Source: Thermodesulfobacteriaceae bacterium UBA6232
Lineage (GTDB): Bacteria; Desulfobacterota; Thermodesulfobacteria; Thermodesulfobacteriales; Thermodesulfobacteriaceae
Direction of reading: 5' to 3'
Assembly: GCA_002441555.1 (NCBI GenBank)
Contig: DJWK01000032.1
Coordinates: 1 to 36,065 of the forward strand
DNA: 36,065 nt
Made by a program: the position numbers and the translations under genes. Under the pieces are notes generated by a model. That model saw nothing but the letters and a program-made list of their open reading frames with translations. It was not told the origin of the DNA and searched no databases. Shown here in pieces: positions 16,630-25,175 of the stretch (position 1 is the first letter of the stretch; every line of letters begins with the position of its first letter).

Positions 16630-19600
16630 ATGGCTGGACTAACTTCTGCCTTAAATATTGCTAAAAATGCTCTACTTAACTTTCAACTTGCAACCTCTGT
16701 AATCTCACACAATGTTTCTAATGTTAACAACCCTTCTTATTCTAGGCAGAAAGCCATTGAAACCACCTATCCTCCAAGTCCTTCTCCTGTGGGCTCAATC
16801 GGCTCTGGCTCCAAAGTGGAAAAAATCATTCGTTATTTTGACGCCTTTCTTGAAAGAAATATCAACTTAAAAAAAACAGATTACGGCCTTTTTTCTGCAA
16901 GTGAGGCGGGGCTTAACATCCTTGAAAGTCTTTTTAATGAAACTCAAGATAGTGGACTTTCCAAGATCTTGAGAGAATTCTGGAATGCTTGGCAAAACCT
17001 TGCTAACTATCCTGAAAATATCTCTGCAAGAACCCAAGTTATTGAATACGGAAAACTTATTACCGAAACTCTGAGCGCTAAATTCCAAGGCATGAAAGAC
17101 CTTGAAACTCAGATTGGACTCAAGCTCAAAGAGATGGTGGATAATATTAATCGGCTCTCCGCTCAGATTGCAGAATTAAACTTACAGATTATCGCAAGAG
17201 AATCTGGCGGAAGTACAGCTAATGACTTAAGAGACCAGAGAGACCGATTGGTTGGAGAACTTTCTCAGCTTGCAAGCATTCAATACTTTGAAACCAAAGA
17301 AGGAGCCTATAATATTATCCTTGGGAAGGGATTTAACCTGGTAAATCTGGGTTATTCTTGGAAACTCGGAATCTCAGGGACTGAAGTCTATTGGATCGGG
17401 TCTAATGGAGAAAAAATTCCCATTACAAGCCATGAGGTCCCAAGCGGGGAACTTGGAGGATGGCTAAAACTCCTTGAACAATTGTCAGACAGTTATAACT
17501 ATGAATATGTTTCAGGCTCTAATGTCCTCTACTTAGGAGATAGACCTCTCGGGGAGCTTGATAAGTTTTCAGACCTCGGAATTTCCTCTGGAACCATCAC
17601 CTTTACAGGAAAGGATCACTTCGGAAAAGAAATTACAGGAAGTTTTGATATAACCTCAGGAAGTCAAACCTTAAGGGAATTTCTTGACGCCATAGAAAAA
17701 GCTTATAGTTATACCGTTAGAGCTTATATAAAAAATGGAAGGCTTTATGTGGAAGATGCCTTCCGAGGAACGGGGAAACTTGAATTTTCCATAACTTCCT
17801 CTCCTTCAGCCTTGAATTTTGGTCGTTTTGATGATCCAGCCTATCAGAGAAGGGTGGAAGAATTAAATCTTGCAGGAAAGCTAAAGCTTTTTGGTGAAGA
17901 ACTTATTAAGGCAGTTAATGAACTTCACACTCAAGGAGTAGGGCTTGAATTTTTTACCAAGGAACTTGAGGGAGCCTATTCGGTAAATCAATACATCAAG
18001 GAACTGCCCTACTATCTTGAATTAAATAGAGCTGGTTCTTTTTATCTCTGGGTAAAGGATGAAAGCGGAAATATTAATCCCGTTAGAGTGGATCTCAATC
18101 TCCATGAGGACTCAACCCTTGATGACCTTGCCACCCAAATTAATAAGGCCTTAACTGATGTAGGGTATGATACCTCTTCTTCAGGCTTTGACATAAGGGC
18201 TATCACAAGGAACGGGAAACTTGTCTTCCAGGCAAGGGATGGCATTGCCTTTGCCTTCTCCAACGACACCTCAGGAATCCTTCTTTCCACAGGTTTAAAT
18301 CTCTTCTTCGTTGGAACCGATCCTGCTGACTTTCAGGTAAATCCCCTCCTTGTTCAAAAACCGGAACTTCTCTCCTCTGGAAAGATGGATGTCTCGGCTT
18401 TAAGGACAGCAAGCCCTCTTTTTGGAATTTTTAGAAGTAAAAATAGCATACGCTCAGATTTAGGGCAATCCTTTCAGGTAAACACTCTATATGTAAGGCC
18501 TTACGACGATAAGGGGATGCAATACCATTATCCTCCTCAGGCCATTTATGAAGGCACATACACGGCAACAGTTTTGACAGACAATCTCACCATCACTTTT
18601 AAGGATGCCAGCGGAAATGATGTGGGCTCACCCCTCGTTATTTCTTCGGGAACAGATATCTCGGAGCTTCCAACCCTACTTGATGGTTCAAAGGGTATTA
18701 AAGCAACCCTTGAAAATGGAATTTTAAGGCTTGAGATAACACCTAAAAATGCCCCTCAGGGAGCAGTCTGGTTTGAGGTAGATGAAGGGACTTCTGGAAT
18801 AAATCCCTTGATAGAGTGGGATAAAGATGTAAAAGGTTATGCTATTTATATAAATCCAACAGGTTCCTCTGATCCTGATAATCTGCAGGAAATTCTAAAT
18901 AAACTAAACCGTCTTCCTTTCCTTAGGGCCTATGTGGATGAATTCGGGCATGCAGTGCTAAGGCTTGAGCCAGATCAAACCAAGGTCTATGGCTTTGAAC
19001 TTGGAGAAAGCCTTGTAACTGGTTCTGACCCTGCCTCAAATGATAGCTTTTTAACCTACCTACGGGACCAAAATATGTATCTCCCCTCCTTTAGGTGGGA
19101 CGGAACTTCAGAATATCGCTTTCTTTCTGGCCTTGAACCACTTATCAAGCCAACGGTTTATGTGGGAGACACTAATTTTACTCCCTCTTCTTCAACCACA
19201 TACAGGGTCAGATTTTACTCTCGGGATGGAAGCGAAGTTGGCTCTACCACAATAAGCGGAGCGGGAACTCTCTCAGGTTTGATAGCCAATTTTGATGGAG
19301 TGGATGGTCTTAAGGCTCAAATTCTTGGAGATAAATTCTATATCTGGCTTGATAGCACTGAGGCCGGAGCCCCTTCTAATGCAAATTTCTTTACCATTGA
19401 AATTGAAAATGACGGAGATACCCTTTATGAAGGAGCCTTGGGTCTTATAAAAACAGCTTCTGGAGAGGCAATTGGTTTAAAAGCCGGTGAAATCTCTGCC
19501 TATCTCTTTGATGAAAAGGGAAATCCCATTGATACTGAAGGAGACCCTTTCGGTGTTATAGACCCCTTTAGAATAGAGCTTCATACGGATAAACCTCTTT

Positions 19601-20544
19601 TTCAGATTCTTCAGACTATAAATGCCCCAGAGAATGCCCAATGGGCCCTTTCAGCCCGTCTTGACAGAGAAGGAAAGCTTATTGTTGAAACCACAGGGCT
19701 TTATAATACTAAAAGTTTTATTCTTGAAGATACAAGACCCCAACCAGAAACTTATTATGATGATACCACTCCCATAATCACTGCTCTTTCCAAAGACTTT
19801 CTCAGATTGGATTCTCAAAGCAATACTTACTATTATTTAAGTGATTACTCTGTTAATGATGATCCAAGCTTTTCTGATCAAACCATTACTCTTAAAATTT
19901 ATGATCAAGATGGAAATGTTTTAACTTCCGTATCTAATTCCTTTACTTCCCCCACTCTCTCAGACATTTTTAACTGGATCAACGGTCTTGACATTGATGG
20001 GGATGCTCTTTCCGATTTTGAGGCTGATATCGATAGTACAGGAAAACTATATATAAAACTAAAAGACACTTTTTACAATACTACCAATAAAAAAGTTTTA
20101 TACTTCTCTATTGAAAGTGATGCTTCCTCTCAAAACTTTGTCTCCTTTCTTTATTCCAAGCTTTCCCGTAAAGATGAAAAAGTTGAGGGGCTAATCCAAA
20201 ATCTCAAGCCCTATGAACTAAAAAGAGGAGATAACCGCATTGCTCAGGCCATTGCGGATTCTGCTACCAATACCAGAAAGGCTTTAAATCTCTCCACCCT
20301 TGAAAATTATTATGCCAGCATGGTCGGTGAAGTAGGCACTACCACTAAGGCAGTAAAAGAAAATAAAAGCTTTCTTGAAGACCTTTTGAGACAACTTCAA
20401 ACTATAAAAGACTCCATTTCTGGAGTTTCCCTTGACGAGGAAATGGCAAATCTAATCAAATACCAGCAGGCCTTTACAGCAACCGCAAAGATTCTTTCCA
20501 CTGTTGAAGACATGTTTGAAGCCTTGATAAGTGCTAAACGCTAA
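16630..20544 (+). CDS. flgK: Giant hook-associated protein 1 (FlgK)
   Basis: Hook-filament junction protein of 1304 residues, two to three times the usual 450-650. The N-terminal D0/D1 part is classic (SALNIAKNALLNFQLATSVI, NVSNVNNPSYSRQKA, then RDQRDRLVGELSQLA near 203-217), and so is the C-terminus (DEEMANLIKYQQAFTATAKI near 1270). Between about 290 and 1170 lie some six beta-rich modules of 80-100 residues (around 291-398, 468-563, 638-719, 844-929, 954-1037 and 1079-1167), each with a short leader, an x-LxxLxxxI helix and a NGxLxIEx-type strand, resembling flagellin hook-IN or Ig-like surface domains. The frame is intact. FlgN precedes it and flgL follows by 18 bp. Family is certain; the module function (surface exposure, adhesion, thermostability) is unknown. 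Confidence 0.93.
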   Translation: MAGLTSALNIAKNALLNFQLATSVISHNVSNVNNPSYSRQKAIETTYPPSPSPVGSIGSGSKVEKIIRYFDAFLERNINLKKTDYGLFSASEAGLNILESLFNETQDSGLSKILREFWNAWQNLANYPENISARTQVIEYGKLITETLSAKFQGMKDLETQIGLKLKEMVDNINRLSAQIAELNLQIIARESGGSTANDLRDQRDRLVGELSQLASIQYFETKEGAYNIILGKGFNLVNLGYSWKLGISGTEVYWIGSNGEKIPITSHEVPSGELGGWLKLLEQLSDSYNYEYVSGSNVLYLGDRPLGELDKFSDLGISSGTITFTGKDHFGKEITGSFDITSGSQTLREFLDAIEKAYSYTVRAYIKNGRLYVEDAFRGTGKLEFSITSSPSALNFGRFDDPAYQRRVEELNLAGKLKLFGEELIKAVNELHTQGVGLEFFTKELEGAYSVNQYIKELPYYLELNRAGSFYLWVKDESGNINPVRVDLNLHEDSTLDDLATQINKALTDVGYDTSSSGFDIRAITRNGKLVFQARDGIAFAFSNDTSGILLSTGLNLFFVGTDPADFQVNPLLVQKPELLSSGKMDVSALRTASPLFGIFRSKNSIRSDLGQSFQVNTLYVRPYDDKGMQYHYPPQAIYEGTYTATVLTDNLTITFKDASGNDVGSPLVISSGTDISELPTLLDGSKGIKATLENGILRLEITPKNAPQGAVWFEVDEGTSGINPLIEWDKDVKGYAIYINPTGSSDPDNLQEILNKLNRLPFLRAYVDEFGHAVLRLEPDQTKVYGFELGESLVTGSDPASNDSFLTYLRDQNMYLPSFRWDGTSEYRFLSGLEPLIKPTVYVGDTNFTPSSSTTYRVRFYSRDGSEVGSTTISGAGTLSGLIANFDGVDGLKAQILGDKFYIWLDSTEAGAPSNANFFTIEIENDGDTLYEGALGLIKTASGEAIGLKAGEISAYLFDEKGNPIDTEGDPFGVIDPFRIELHTDKPLFQILQTINAPENAQWALSARLDREGKLIVETTGLYNTKSFILEDTRPQPETYYDDTTPIITALSKDFLRLDSQSNTYYYLSDYSVNDDPSFSDQTITLKIYDQDGNVLTSVSNSFTSPTLSDIFNWINGLDIDGDALSDFEADIDSTGKLYIKLKDTFYNTTNKKVLYFSIESDASSQNFVSFLYSKLSRKDEKVEGLIQNLKPYELKRGDNRIAQAIADSATNTRKALNLSTLENYYASMVGEVGTTTKAVKENKSFLEDLLRQLQTIKDSISGVSLDEEMANLIKYQQAFTATAKILSTVEDMFEALISAKR

Positions 20545-20562
20545 AGGGGGTGATTTAATTTT

Positions 20563-21504
20563 ATGAGAATCGGTATGAACACAAAATTTGGAGCTATTCT
20601 TGCTGATCTTGAAAGACTTTCCTCTGAGATTACCCTAAATCAGCTGAAACTCTCCTCTGGAAAAAATTTCTTGAGACCCTCTGATGATCCCCCAGCCTCG
20701 GTTATATCCCTTAATTATAAACAGGGGATAGCCCGCATTGAGCGTTATATGAGGGCTATTGATGAGGGTTATGCTTTTTTAAAAGCTCAAGAGACAACCC
20801 TTGCCAATGTAGAGGACCTCGTTGCCAGAGCCAAAGTTCTTGCCATTCAAGCAGCCAATGCTACACAAGATATCAATGCAAGAAAAGCAACAGCTGAAGA
20901 AATTGACCACATTGTAAAAAGCCTTCTTGCCCTTGCTAATTCTCAGCTCGGTGAAAAATATCTTTTTGGAGGGCAAAAGACCACAGGTTATCCCTCAGGT
21001 GAAACCCCTTTCAAATTGGTAAAGGAAACTCTTCCTGATGGACAGGTTATTGAAAGGGTAATCTATCATGGTTCAACTGAAGATTTTGAAATAGGTTATG
21101 ATAAGGACATGAAAATGACCCTTGGGGAAAACGGTCAAAAGGTCTTTATGGACTCAGGGATCTTTGAAACACTTTTAGCCCTAAAACGAACCCTTCTTGC
21201 AGACAATGAAATTGATTATCAAAAGGAGCAATATAATATTCAGGAATTTATTGAAAAACTGGATCAAATCTACAACCACTTTGCCGAAAAGAGAGGGAAA
21301 ATCGGAGCCCAGATGGCTCATTTTGAGACTAAAAAGAATCTTTATGAAGATTTTAAGCAAACCCTGGAGAGCAATCTTGGAGAGGTTGAAAGCGCTGATC
21401 TTGCCAAACTTGCCACTCGTTTGCAGAGCCTAAGTATTGCTTACGATGCTGCTCTTCGGGCAACAGCCCTTTTTGCCGACATGAGCCTTGCCAAATACCT
21501 TTAA
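20563..21504 (+). CDS. flgL: Hook-associated protein 3 (FlgL)
   Basis: Flagellin-like junction protein of 313 residues, normal for FlgL. It has the N-terminal D0/D1 coiled coil (LERLSSEITLNQLKLSSGKN, RPSDDPPASV near 44-53, RIERYMRAIDEGYAFLKAQE), the FGGQKT segment that opens the variable domain, and a C-terminal helix ending DAALRATALFADMSLAKYL. GGGGTGA lies upstream of the ATG. The last gene of the flagellar operon, it overlaps the convergent mnmA end by 4 bases, so no terminator separates them. Confidence 0.94.
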   Translation: MRIGMNTKFGAILADLERLSSEITLNQLKLSSGKNFLRPSDDPPASVISLNYKQGIARIERYMRAIDEGYAFLKAQETTLANVEDLVARAKVLAIQAANATQDINARKATAEEIDHIVKSLLALANSQLGEKYLFGGQKTTGYPSGETPFKLVKETLPDGQVIERVIYHGSTEDFEIGYDKDMKMTLGENGQKVFMDSGIFETLLALKRTLLADNEIDYQKEQYNIQEFIEKLDQIYNHFAEKRGKIGAQMAHFETKKNLYEDFKQTLESNLGEVESADLAKLATRLQSLSIAYDAALRATALFADMSLAKYL

Positions 21505-22532
21505 TCTTTAATAATTCCGCCTCCCAAAAGAAAATCGCTTTCATAAAAGGCGCAGACCTGCCCCGGGGTAATCCTTTTGGCCGATCTTTCAAGAATTACC
21601 TTCCAAGCCTCTCCCTCCCTTACAATATCCTTAACTTGTATTTTTTCTGTGCGATAACGAATTTGAGCCAAAGGCCTTTCCCAAAACGCAAAGGGAAGTT
21701 GAAAATTAATATCCTCAAGATAAAATTCCTTCTTTTCAAGCTCTTTTTCCTCTCCAAGATAGACTCTATTAGTTTCTGCCTCAAGTTTTATCACATAAAC
21801 GGGCTTCCCCAGGGGCAAATTCAGGCCCTTTCTTTGGCCAATAGTGTAAAAATGAATACCCCTGTGCCTTCCCACCACCTTTCCTTGATAAATGATTTCT
21901 CCTTCCTTCTCTCCGAGATGTTCTTTCAAAAACTCCTTCAAGGTTTTCCCCATAAAAAAACATACATCCTGAGACTCACTCTTTTGAAAGCCTTTAAGCC
22001 CATTCTTTTCCGCTAACTTTTTTACCTCTTCTTTACTCTCAAATTCTCCCACAGGGAAAAGCAGGTGTTCTATCACCTCTCCTTTCACCAGGGCTAAAAA
22101 ATAAGATTGATCCTTTGCCAGGTTCTTTGAGACTCTAAAAAGTAAATACCCCTTATATTCTCCCTTTCTTACATAATGTCCTGTTGCATAAAACTCAGCT
22201 CCAAAATCTCGTTTTACAAACTCAGCAACTATGCCAAATTTTATAATTCTATTGCATAGAGCACAGGGATTAGGAGTTTTCCCTTGCGAATAGCCTTGCA
22301 AAAAGGCTACTATTATTTCCTTTTTGAAAGTCTCCCTCAAATCAATTATAGTATGGGGAATTTCTAAATTTTCTGCAATTCCTTTAGCATGCCAAAGGGC
22401 CTTTTCCTGACCATCAAAGAGAAGAAAACTTACTCCCAAAACCTCATAACCCTCCTTTTTGAGAAGTAGCGCTGATAATGAACTATCAACTCCTCCGCTC
22501 ATAGCAACAGCCACTTTCCTTTTTTCTCCCAT
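21501..22532 (-). CDS. mnmA: tRNA-specific 2-thiouridylase MnmA
   Basis: ATP-dependent enzyme of 343 residues that installs the 2-thio group on U34 of Lys, Glu and Gln tRNAs, taking sulfur from a persulfide relay. The PP-loop is SGGVDSS (12-18); the catalytic pair is C93 in NPCALCNRIIKFG and C191 in SESQDVCFF; ATGHYVR and KDQSYFL complete the adenylation site. The C-terminal beta-barrel ends with GQVCAFYESDFLLGGGII. AAGGGG precedes the ATG. A TusA/DsrE protein (yedF, elsewhere in the window) could be part of sulfur delivery, but that is speculation. Confidence 0.95.
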   Translation of the reverse strand: MGEKRKVAVAMSGGVDSSLSALLLKKEGYEVLGVSFLLFDGQEKALWHAKGIAENLEIPHTIIDLRETFKKEIIVAFLQGYSQGKTPNPCALCNRIIKFGIVAEFVKRDFGAEFYATGHYVRKGEYKGYLLFRVSKNLAKDQSYFLALVKGEVIEHLLFPVGEFESKEEVKKLAEKNGLKGFQKSESQDVCFFMGKTLKEFLKEHLGEKEGEIIYQGKVVGRHRGIHFYTIGQRKGLNLPLGKPVYVIKLEAETNRVYLGEEKELEKKEFYLEDINFQLPFAFWERPLAQIRYRTEKIQVKDIVREGEAWKVILERSAKRITPGQVCAFYESDFLLGGGIIKD

Positions 22533-22834
22533 AAAAAGCCCCTTAAATTTTTCAGTTTTACCTCAATTCTAATCCAATTTTAACACTTTTGAAAAAAGAA
22601 TCTTAATGAAAAACCTTTGCGATAAGCAGTTTCCATTGGATGCGAACTTGAAAGAAGGGAGACCTTGAAGGATTTACTAAAAAATCAGCTAATAATAAGC
22701 TCTGCAACAAAAAAGACAAGGAAGAAATAAAAAAGATTTAAGTTCATTTTTTTAAGAAATTTTTCACAATAGATAGAAATCATAAGTCATTTTAATTATT
22801 CTAAAATTATAAAAATTTTTAAAAGGGGGAAAAA
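22533..22834. other. Divergent intergenic region between mnmA and rubredoxin
   Basis: About 300 bp without a supportable gene. The left end carries the candidate mnmA promoter. The middle has a slightly GC-richer stretch near 22615-22675, which I could not assign to a tRNA, small RNA or riboswitch. The right 100 bp is very AT-rich and should hold the rubredoxin promoter, but no pair of hexamers stands out; only the ribosome site AAAAGGGGGA before 22835 is clear. Confidence 0.4.
22566..22593 (-). promoter_or_regulatory. Candidate promoter of mnmA
   Basis: On the minus strand TTCAAA (plus 22588-22593, 4 of 6 to consensus) and TAGAAT (plus 22566-22571, 5 of 6) are 16 bases apart, about 33 bases before the mnmA ATG. 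Sequence match only. Confidence 0.4.
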
Positions 22835-23041
22835 ATGGCTAATCAATTTGAAGGAGCTTGGATTTGTTCTACTACCAATTGCGGATACATTTATAATCCT
22901 GCTAAGGGAGATCGCAAGGGGAAAATTCCTCCGGGAACTCCCTTTGAGGAATTACCTGACGACTGGAGATGCCCTGTGTGTGGAGCTTCCAAAAAAGCCT
23001 TTAAACCTATGAGCCAGGTGGAAACTGAACAGGAAAAATAA
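22835..23041 (+). CDS. Rubredoxin with widened CX4C first iron site
   Basis: A 68-residue cytosolic electron carrier binding one Fe with four cysteines. The second pair is canonical (C46-P-V-C49-G in DDWRCPVCGASKKAF). The first pair is C11-STTN-C16-GYIYNP, a four-residue gap where standard rubredoxin has two. A CX4C first site is known in the Rd-2 type of Desulfovibrio desulfuricans, so this is a real variant rather than an error. The GYIYNP, PPGTPFEELPDDW and Gly-Asp landmarks are normal. A single-gene unit with AAAAGGGGGA upstream. Likely roles are electron supply to superoxide reductase, rubrerythrin or oxygen reductases; no partner is adjacent. Confidence 0.93.
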   Translation: MANQFEGAWICSTTNCGYIYNPAKGDRKGKIPPGTPFEELPDDWRCPVCGASKKAFKPMSQVETEQEK

Positions 23042-23042
23042 A

Positions 23043-23066
23043 AAGGGGGCCTTTAAGGCCCCCCTT
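23043..23066 (-). terminator. GC-rich terminator shared by groEL and rubredoxin
   Basis: GGGGGCC (plus 23045-23051) pairs with GGCCCCC around TTTAA, a strong stem that AA/TT can extend past a one-C bulge. On the minus strand the stem is followed by CTTTTTATTTTT, a good intrinsic terminator for groEL, which ends 19 bases away. The same hairpin lies 4 bases after the rubredoxin stop and can act weakly in the plus direction, where the T run is poor. Confidence 0.85.
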
Positions 23067-23084
23067 AAAGGGTTTTCTAAATAT

Positions 23085-24701
23085 TTAGAATTCACCGCCT
23101 GGCATTGCTGGGGTCTTTTCTTCCTTTTTTGGTTTTTCAGCAACCATGGCCTCGGTGGTAAGGAGTAATCCGGCAATAGAGGCAGCATTTTGGAGAGCAC
23201 AACGGGATACCTTTTTAGGATCAATGATTCCTGCAGCAAAGAGATCTTTGATTTCACCAGTTGCGGCATCAAATCCAACGGAATCTTTTTCAGCTTTTAC
23301 CTTTTCTACAATAATAGATCCTTCATACCCTGCATTAGCAGCAATCTGACGAAGAGGAGCTTCAAGAGCCTTTTTAATTATATCCACTCCATGCTGTTCC
23401 TCTCCATCAAGTTTAAGATTTTCAAGAGCAGGAAGACATCTGATATAAGCTGTTCCACCGCCAGGAACAATTCCCTCTTCCACTGCGGCTTTGGTAGCAT
23501 TAAGGGCATCCTCAACACGGGCTTTTTTCTCTTTCATTTCAGTTTCAGTGGCAGCACCTACATAAATTACTGCCACACCTCCAACCAGTTTGGCGAGCCT
23601 TTCCTGAAGCTTTTCACGGTCATAATCAGAGGTGGTCTCCTCAATCTGAGCACGAATCTGCTTAATTCTTGCTTCAATATCTTCCTTCTTGCCGGCACCA
23701 TCAATAATAGTGGTTGTTTCTTTGGTAACAACCACTCTCCTTGCTTTTCCAAGATCTTTGAGCTGGATATTTTCGAGCTTCATTCCGAGCTCTTCAGAAA
23801 CAAAGGTTCCTCCAGTTACAATGGCAATGTCCTGAAGCATGGCCTTTCTTCTTTCACCAAAACCAGGAGCTTTAACTGCACAGCACTGAAGCACTCCTCT
23901 TAGTCTGTTAACAACCAAGGTTGCAAGGGCTTCACCTTCAACATCTTCAGCAATAATTAAGATGGGTTTCCCAGAACGGGCAACCTGCTCAAGTAAGGGA
24001 AGAAGATCCTTCATGGAGCTGATCTTTTTGTCATAAACGAGAATATAGGGATCTTCAAGGACGCATTCCATCTTTTCAGGATCAGTTACAAAATAAGGAG
24101 AAATATATCCTCTATCAAACTGCATTCCTTCAACTACATCAAGATAGGTCTCAAGTCCTTTGGATTCCTCAACGGTAATAACTCCCTCTTTACCAACCTT
24201 ATCCATAGCATCGGCAATGAGATTACCGATTACTGTGTCATTATTAGCAGAAATGGTTGCAACCTGAGCAATTTCTTGACGAGTTCTGCAGGGTTTGGCA
24301 AGTTTTTCAAGCTCCTTGACCACTACATCAACAGCTTTGTCAATTCCTCTTTTTATGGCCATGGGATTAATTCCAGCAGCAACAAGTTTGACTCCTTCCT
24401 GAAAGATGGCCTGAGCTAGCACTGTGGCTGTAGTTGTTCCATCTCCTGCCACATCACTTGTCTTGGAAGCCACTTCTTTTACCATCTGGGCTCCCATATT
24501 TTCAAATTTATCCTCAAGCTCAATTTCTTTGGCAACGGTTACTCCGTCTTTGGTAATTAATGGAGAGCCAAAGGATCTCTCAATGATTACATTTCTACCC
24601 TTGGGTCCAAGAGTAACCTTTACTGCATTGGCAAGCTTGTTCACTCCAGACAAAATCTTATCCCTGGTATTAGTTCCGTAAATAATCTCCTTAGCAGCCA
24701 T
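23085..24701 (-). CDS. groEL: Chaperonin GroEL (Hsp60)
   Basis: Group I chaperonin of 538 residues forming double heptameric rings that fold proteins with GroES. Landmarks: KVTLGPKGRNVIIERSFG near 28-45, the ATP-site GDGTTTATVLAQ near 86-97, the apical domain around 190-375, and EEGIVPGGGTAYIRCL near 409-424. The C-terminus ends KKEEKTPAMPGGEF; the usual GGM repeat tail is missing, and only one MPGG remains. It follows groES by 31 bp behind GGAGGTGGTT and has its own strong terminator. Confidence 0.98.
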   Translation of the reverse strand: MAAKEIIYGTNTRDKILSGVNKLANAVKVTLGPKGRNVIIERSFGSPLITKDGVTVAKEIELEDKFENMGAQMVKEVASKTSDVAGDGTTTATVLAQAIFQEGVKLVAAGINPMAIKRGIDKAVDVVVKELEKLAKPCRTRQEIAQVATISANNDTVIGNLIADAMDKVGKEGVITVEESKGLETYLDVVEGMQFDRGYISPYFVTDPEKMECVLEDPYILVYDKKISSMKDLLPLLEQVARSGKPILIIAEDVEGEALATLVVNRLRGVLQCCAVKAPGFGERRKAMLQDIAIVTGGTFVSEELGMKLENIQLKDLGKARRVVVTKETTTIIDGAGKKEDIEARIKQIRAQIEETTSDYDREKLQERLAKLVGGVAVIYVGAATETEMKEKKARVEDALNATKAAVEEGIVPGGGTAYIRCLPALENLKLDGEEQHGVDIIKKALEAPLRQIAANAGYEGSIIVEKVKAEKDSVGFDAATGEIKDLFAAGIIDPKKVSRCALQNAASIAGLLLTTEAMVAEKPKKEEKTPAMPGGEF

Positions 24702-24732
24702 ATAACCACCTCCTCCTTTGAATTTTTTTTAA

Positions 24733-25023
24733 TTAGTCTTCAATAATGGCAAGGACATCATCTTCTCTCATAATGAGATATTCTTCACCTTTGAGTTTTA
24801 TCTCTGTTCCAGCATATTTGCTAAAAAGAACTTTATCACCCTCTTTGACTTTAAGGGGCTGAATTTGACCATTATCCATGAGTCTCCCATCACCTACAGC
24901 GATAACTTTACCCATAATAGGTTTTTCCTTGGCTGTGTCGGGAATAATAATACCTGATTCAGTTCTCTGTTCCTCTTCAATGCGTTGAACCAAAATGCGA
25001 TCATAAAGCGGTCTGATCTTCAT
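24733..25023 (-). CDS. groES: Co-chaperonin GroES (Hsp10)
   Basis: A 96-residue lid protein of the GroEL cage. The start KIRPLYDRILVQRIEEEQRT, the mobile loop with SGIIIPDTAKEKP (about 23-35), GDKVLFSKYAGTEIKLKGEEYLI and the DDVLAII end are typical. AGGAGGGAGGTGGAG precedes the ATG. It is the first gene of groES-groEL; the heat-shock CIRCE operator is not present upstream, but another inverted repeat is. Confidence 0.98.
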   Translation of the reverse strand: MKIRPLYDRILVQRIEEEQRTESGIIIPDTAKEKPIMGKVIAVGDGRLMDNGQIQPLKVKEGDKVLFSKYAGTEIKLKGEEYLIMREDDVLAIIED

Positions 25024-25070
25024 AGCTCCACCTCCCTCCTCTCATAAAATTTGAGTTAACCAAAAAATAA

Positions 25071-25100
25071 TCATTCCTTTTTAAAAGACAAGGGGAATGA
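25071..25100. repeat. Inverted repeat upstream of groES, possible operator
   Basis: TCATTCC (25071-25077) and GGAATGA (25094-25100) are perfect 7-base complements separated by 16 bases, 48-77 bases before the groES ATG. No CIRCE (TTAGCACTC-N9-GAGTGCTAA) is present, and no clear sigma32 promoter was found. The spacing would place the half-sites about two helical turns apart on one face of the DNA, compatible with a dimeric regulator. Unproven. Confidence 0.4.
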
Positions 25101-25175
25101 CCAAAACTTCAAAAAGTTTTTTCCATGCCTTGGTAGTTGTAAAAACCTTGGAATGGAAAGGTCAGAAGCGGAAAT

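Noticed and set aside
22620..22680. Possible single CRISPR repeat (GTTTCCATT start)
   Set aside because: No second copy in the window and no cas gene; a lone resemblance is not evidence.
23190..23903. Long open frame on the plus strand inside groEL
   Set aside because: It lies wholly antisense to a certain groEL, with low-complexity composition and no recognisable domain.
25021..25100. CIRCE heat-shock operator
   Set aside because: Searched by eye for TTAGCACTC-N9-GAGTGCTAA on both strands before groES; not present.
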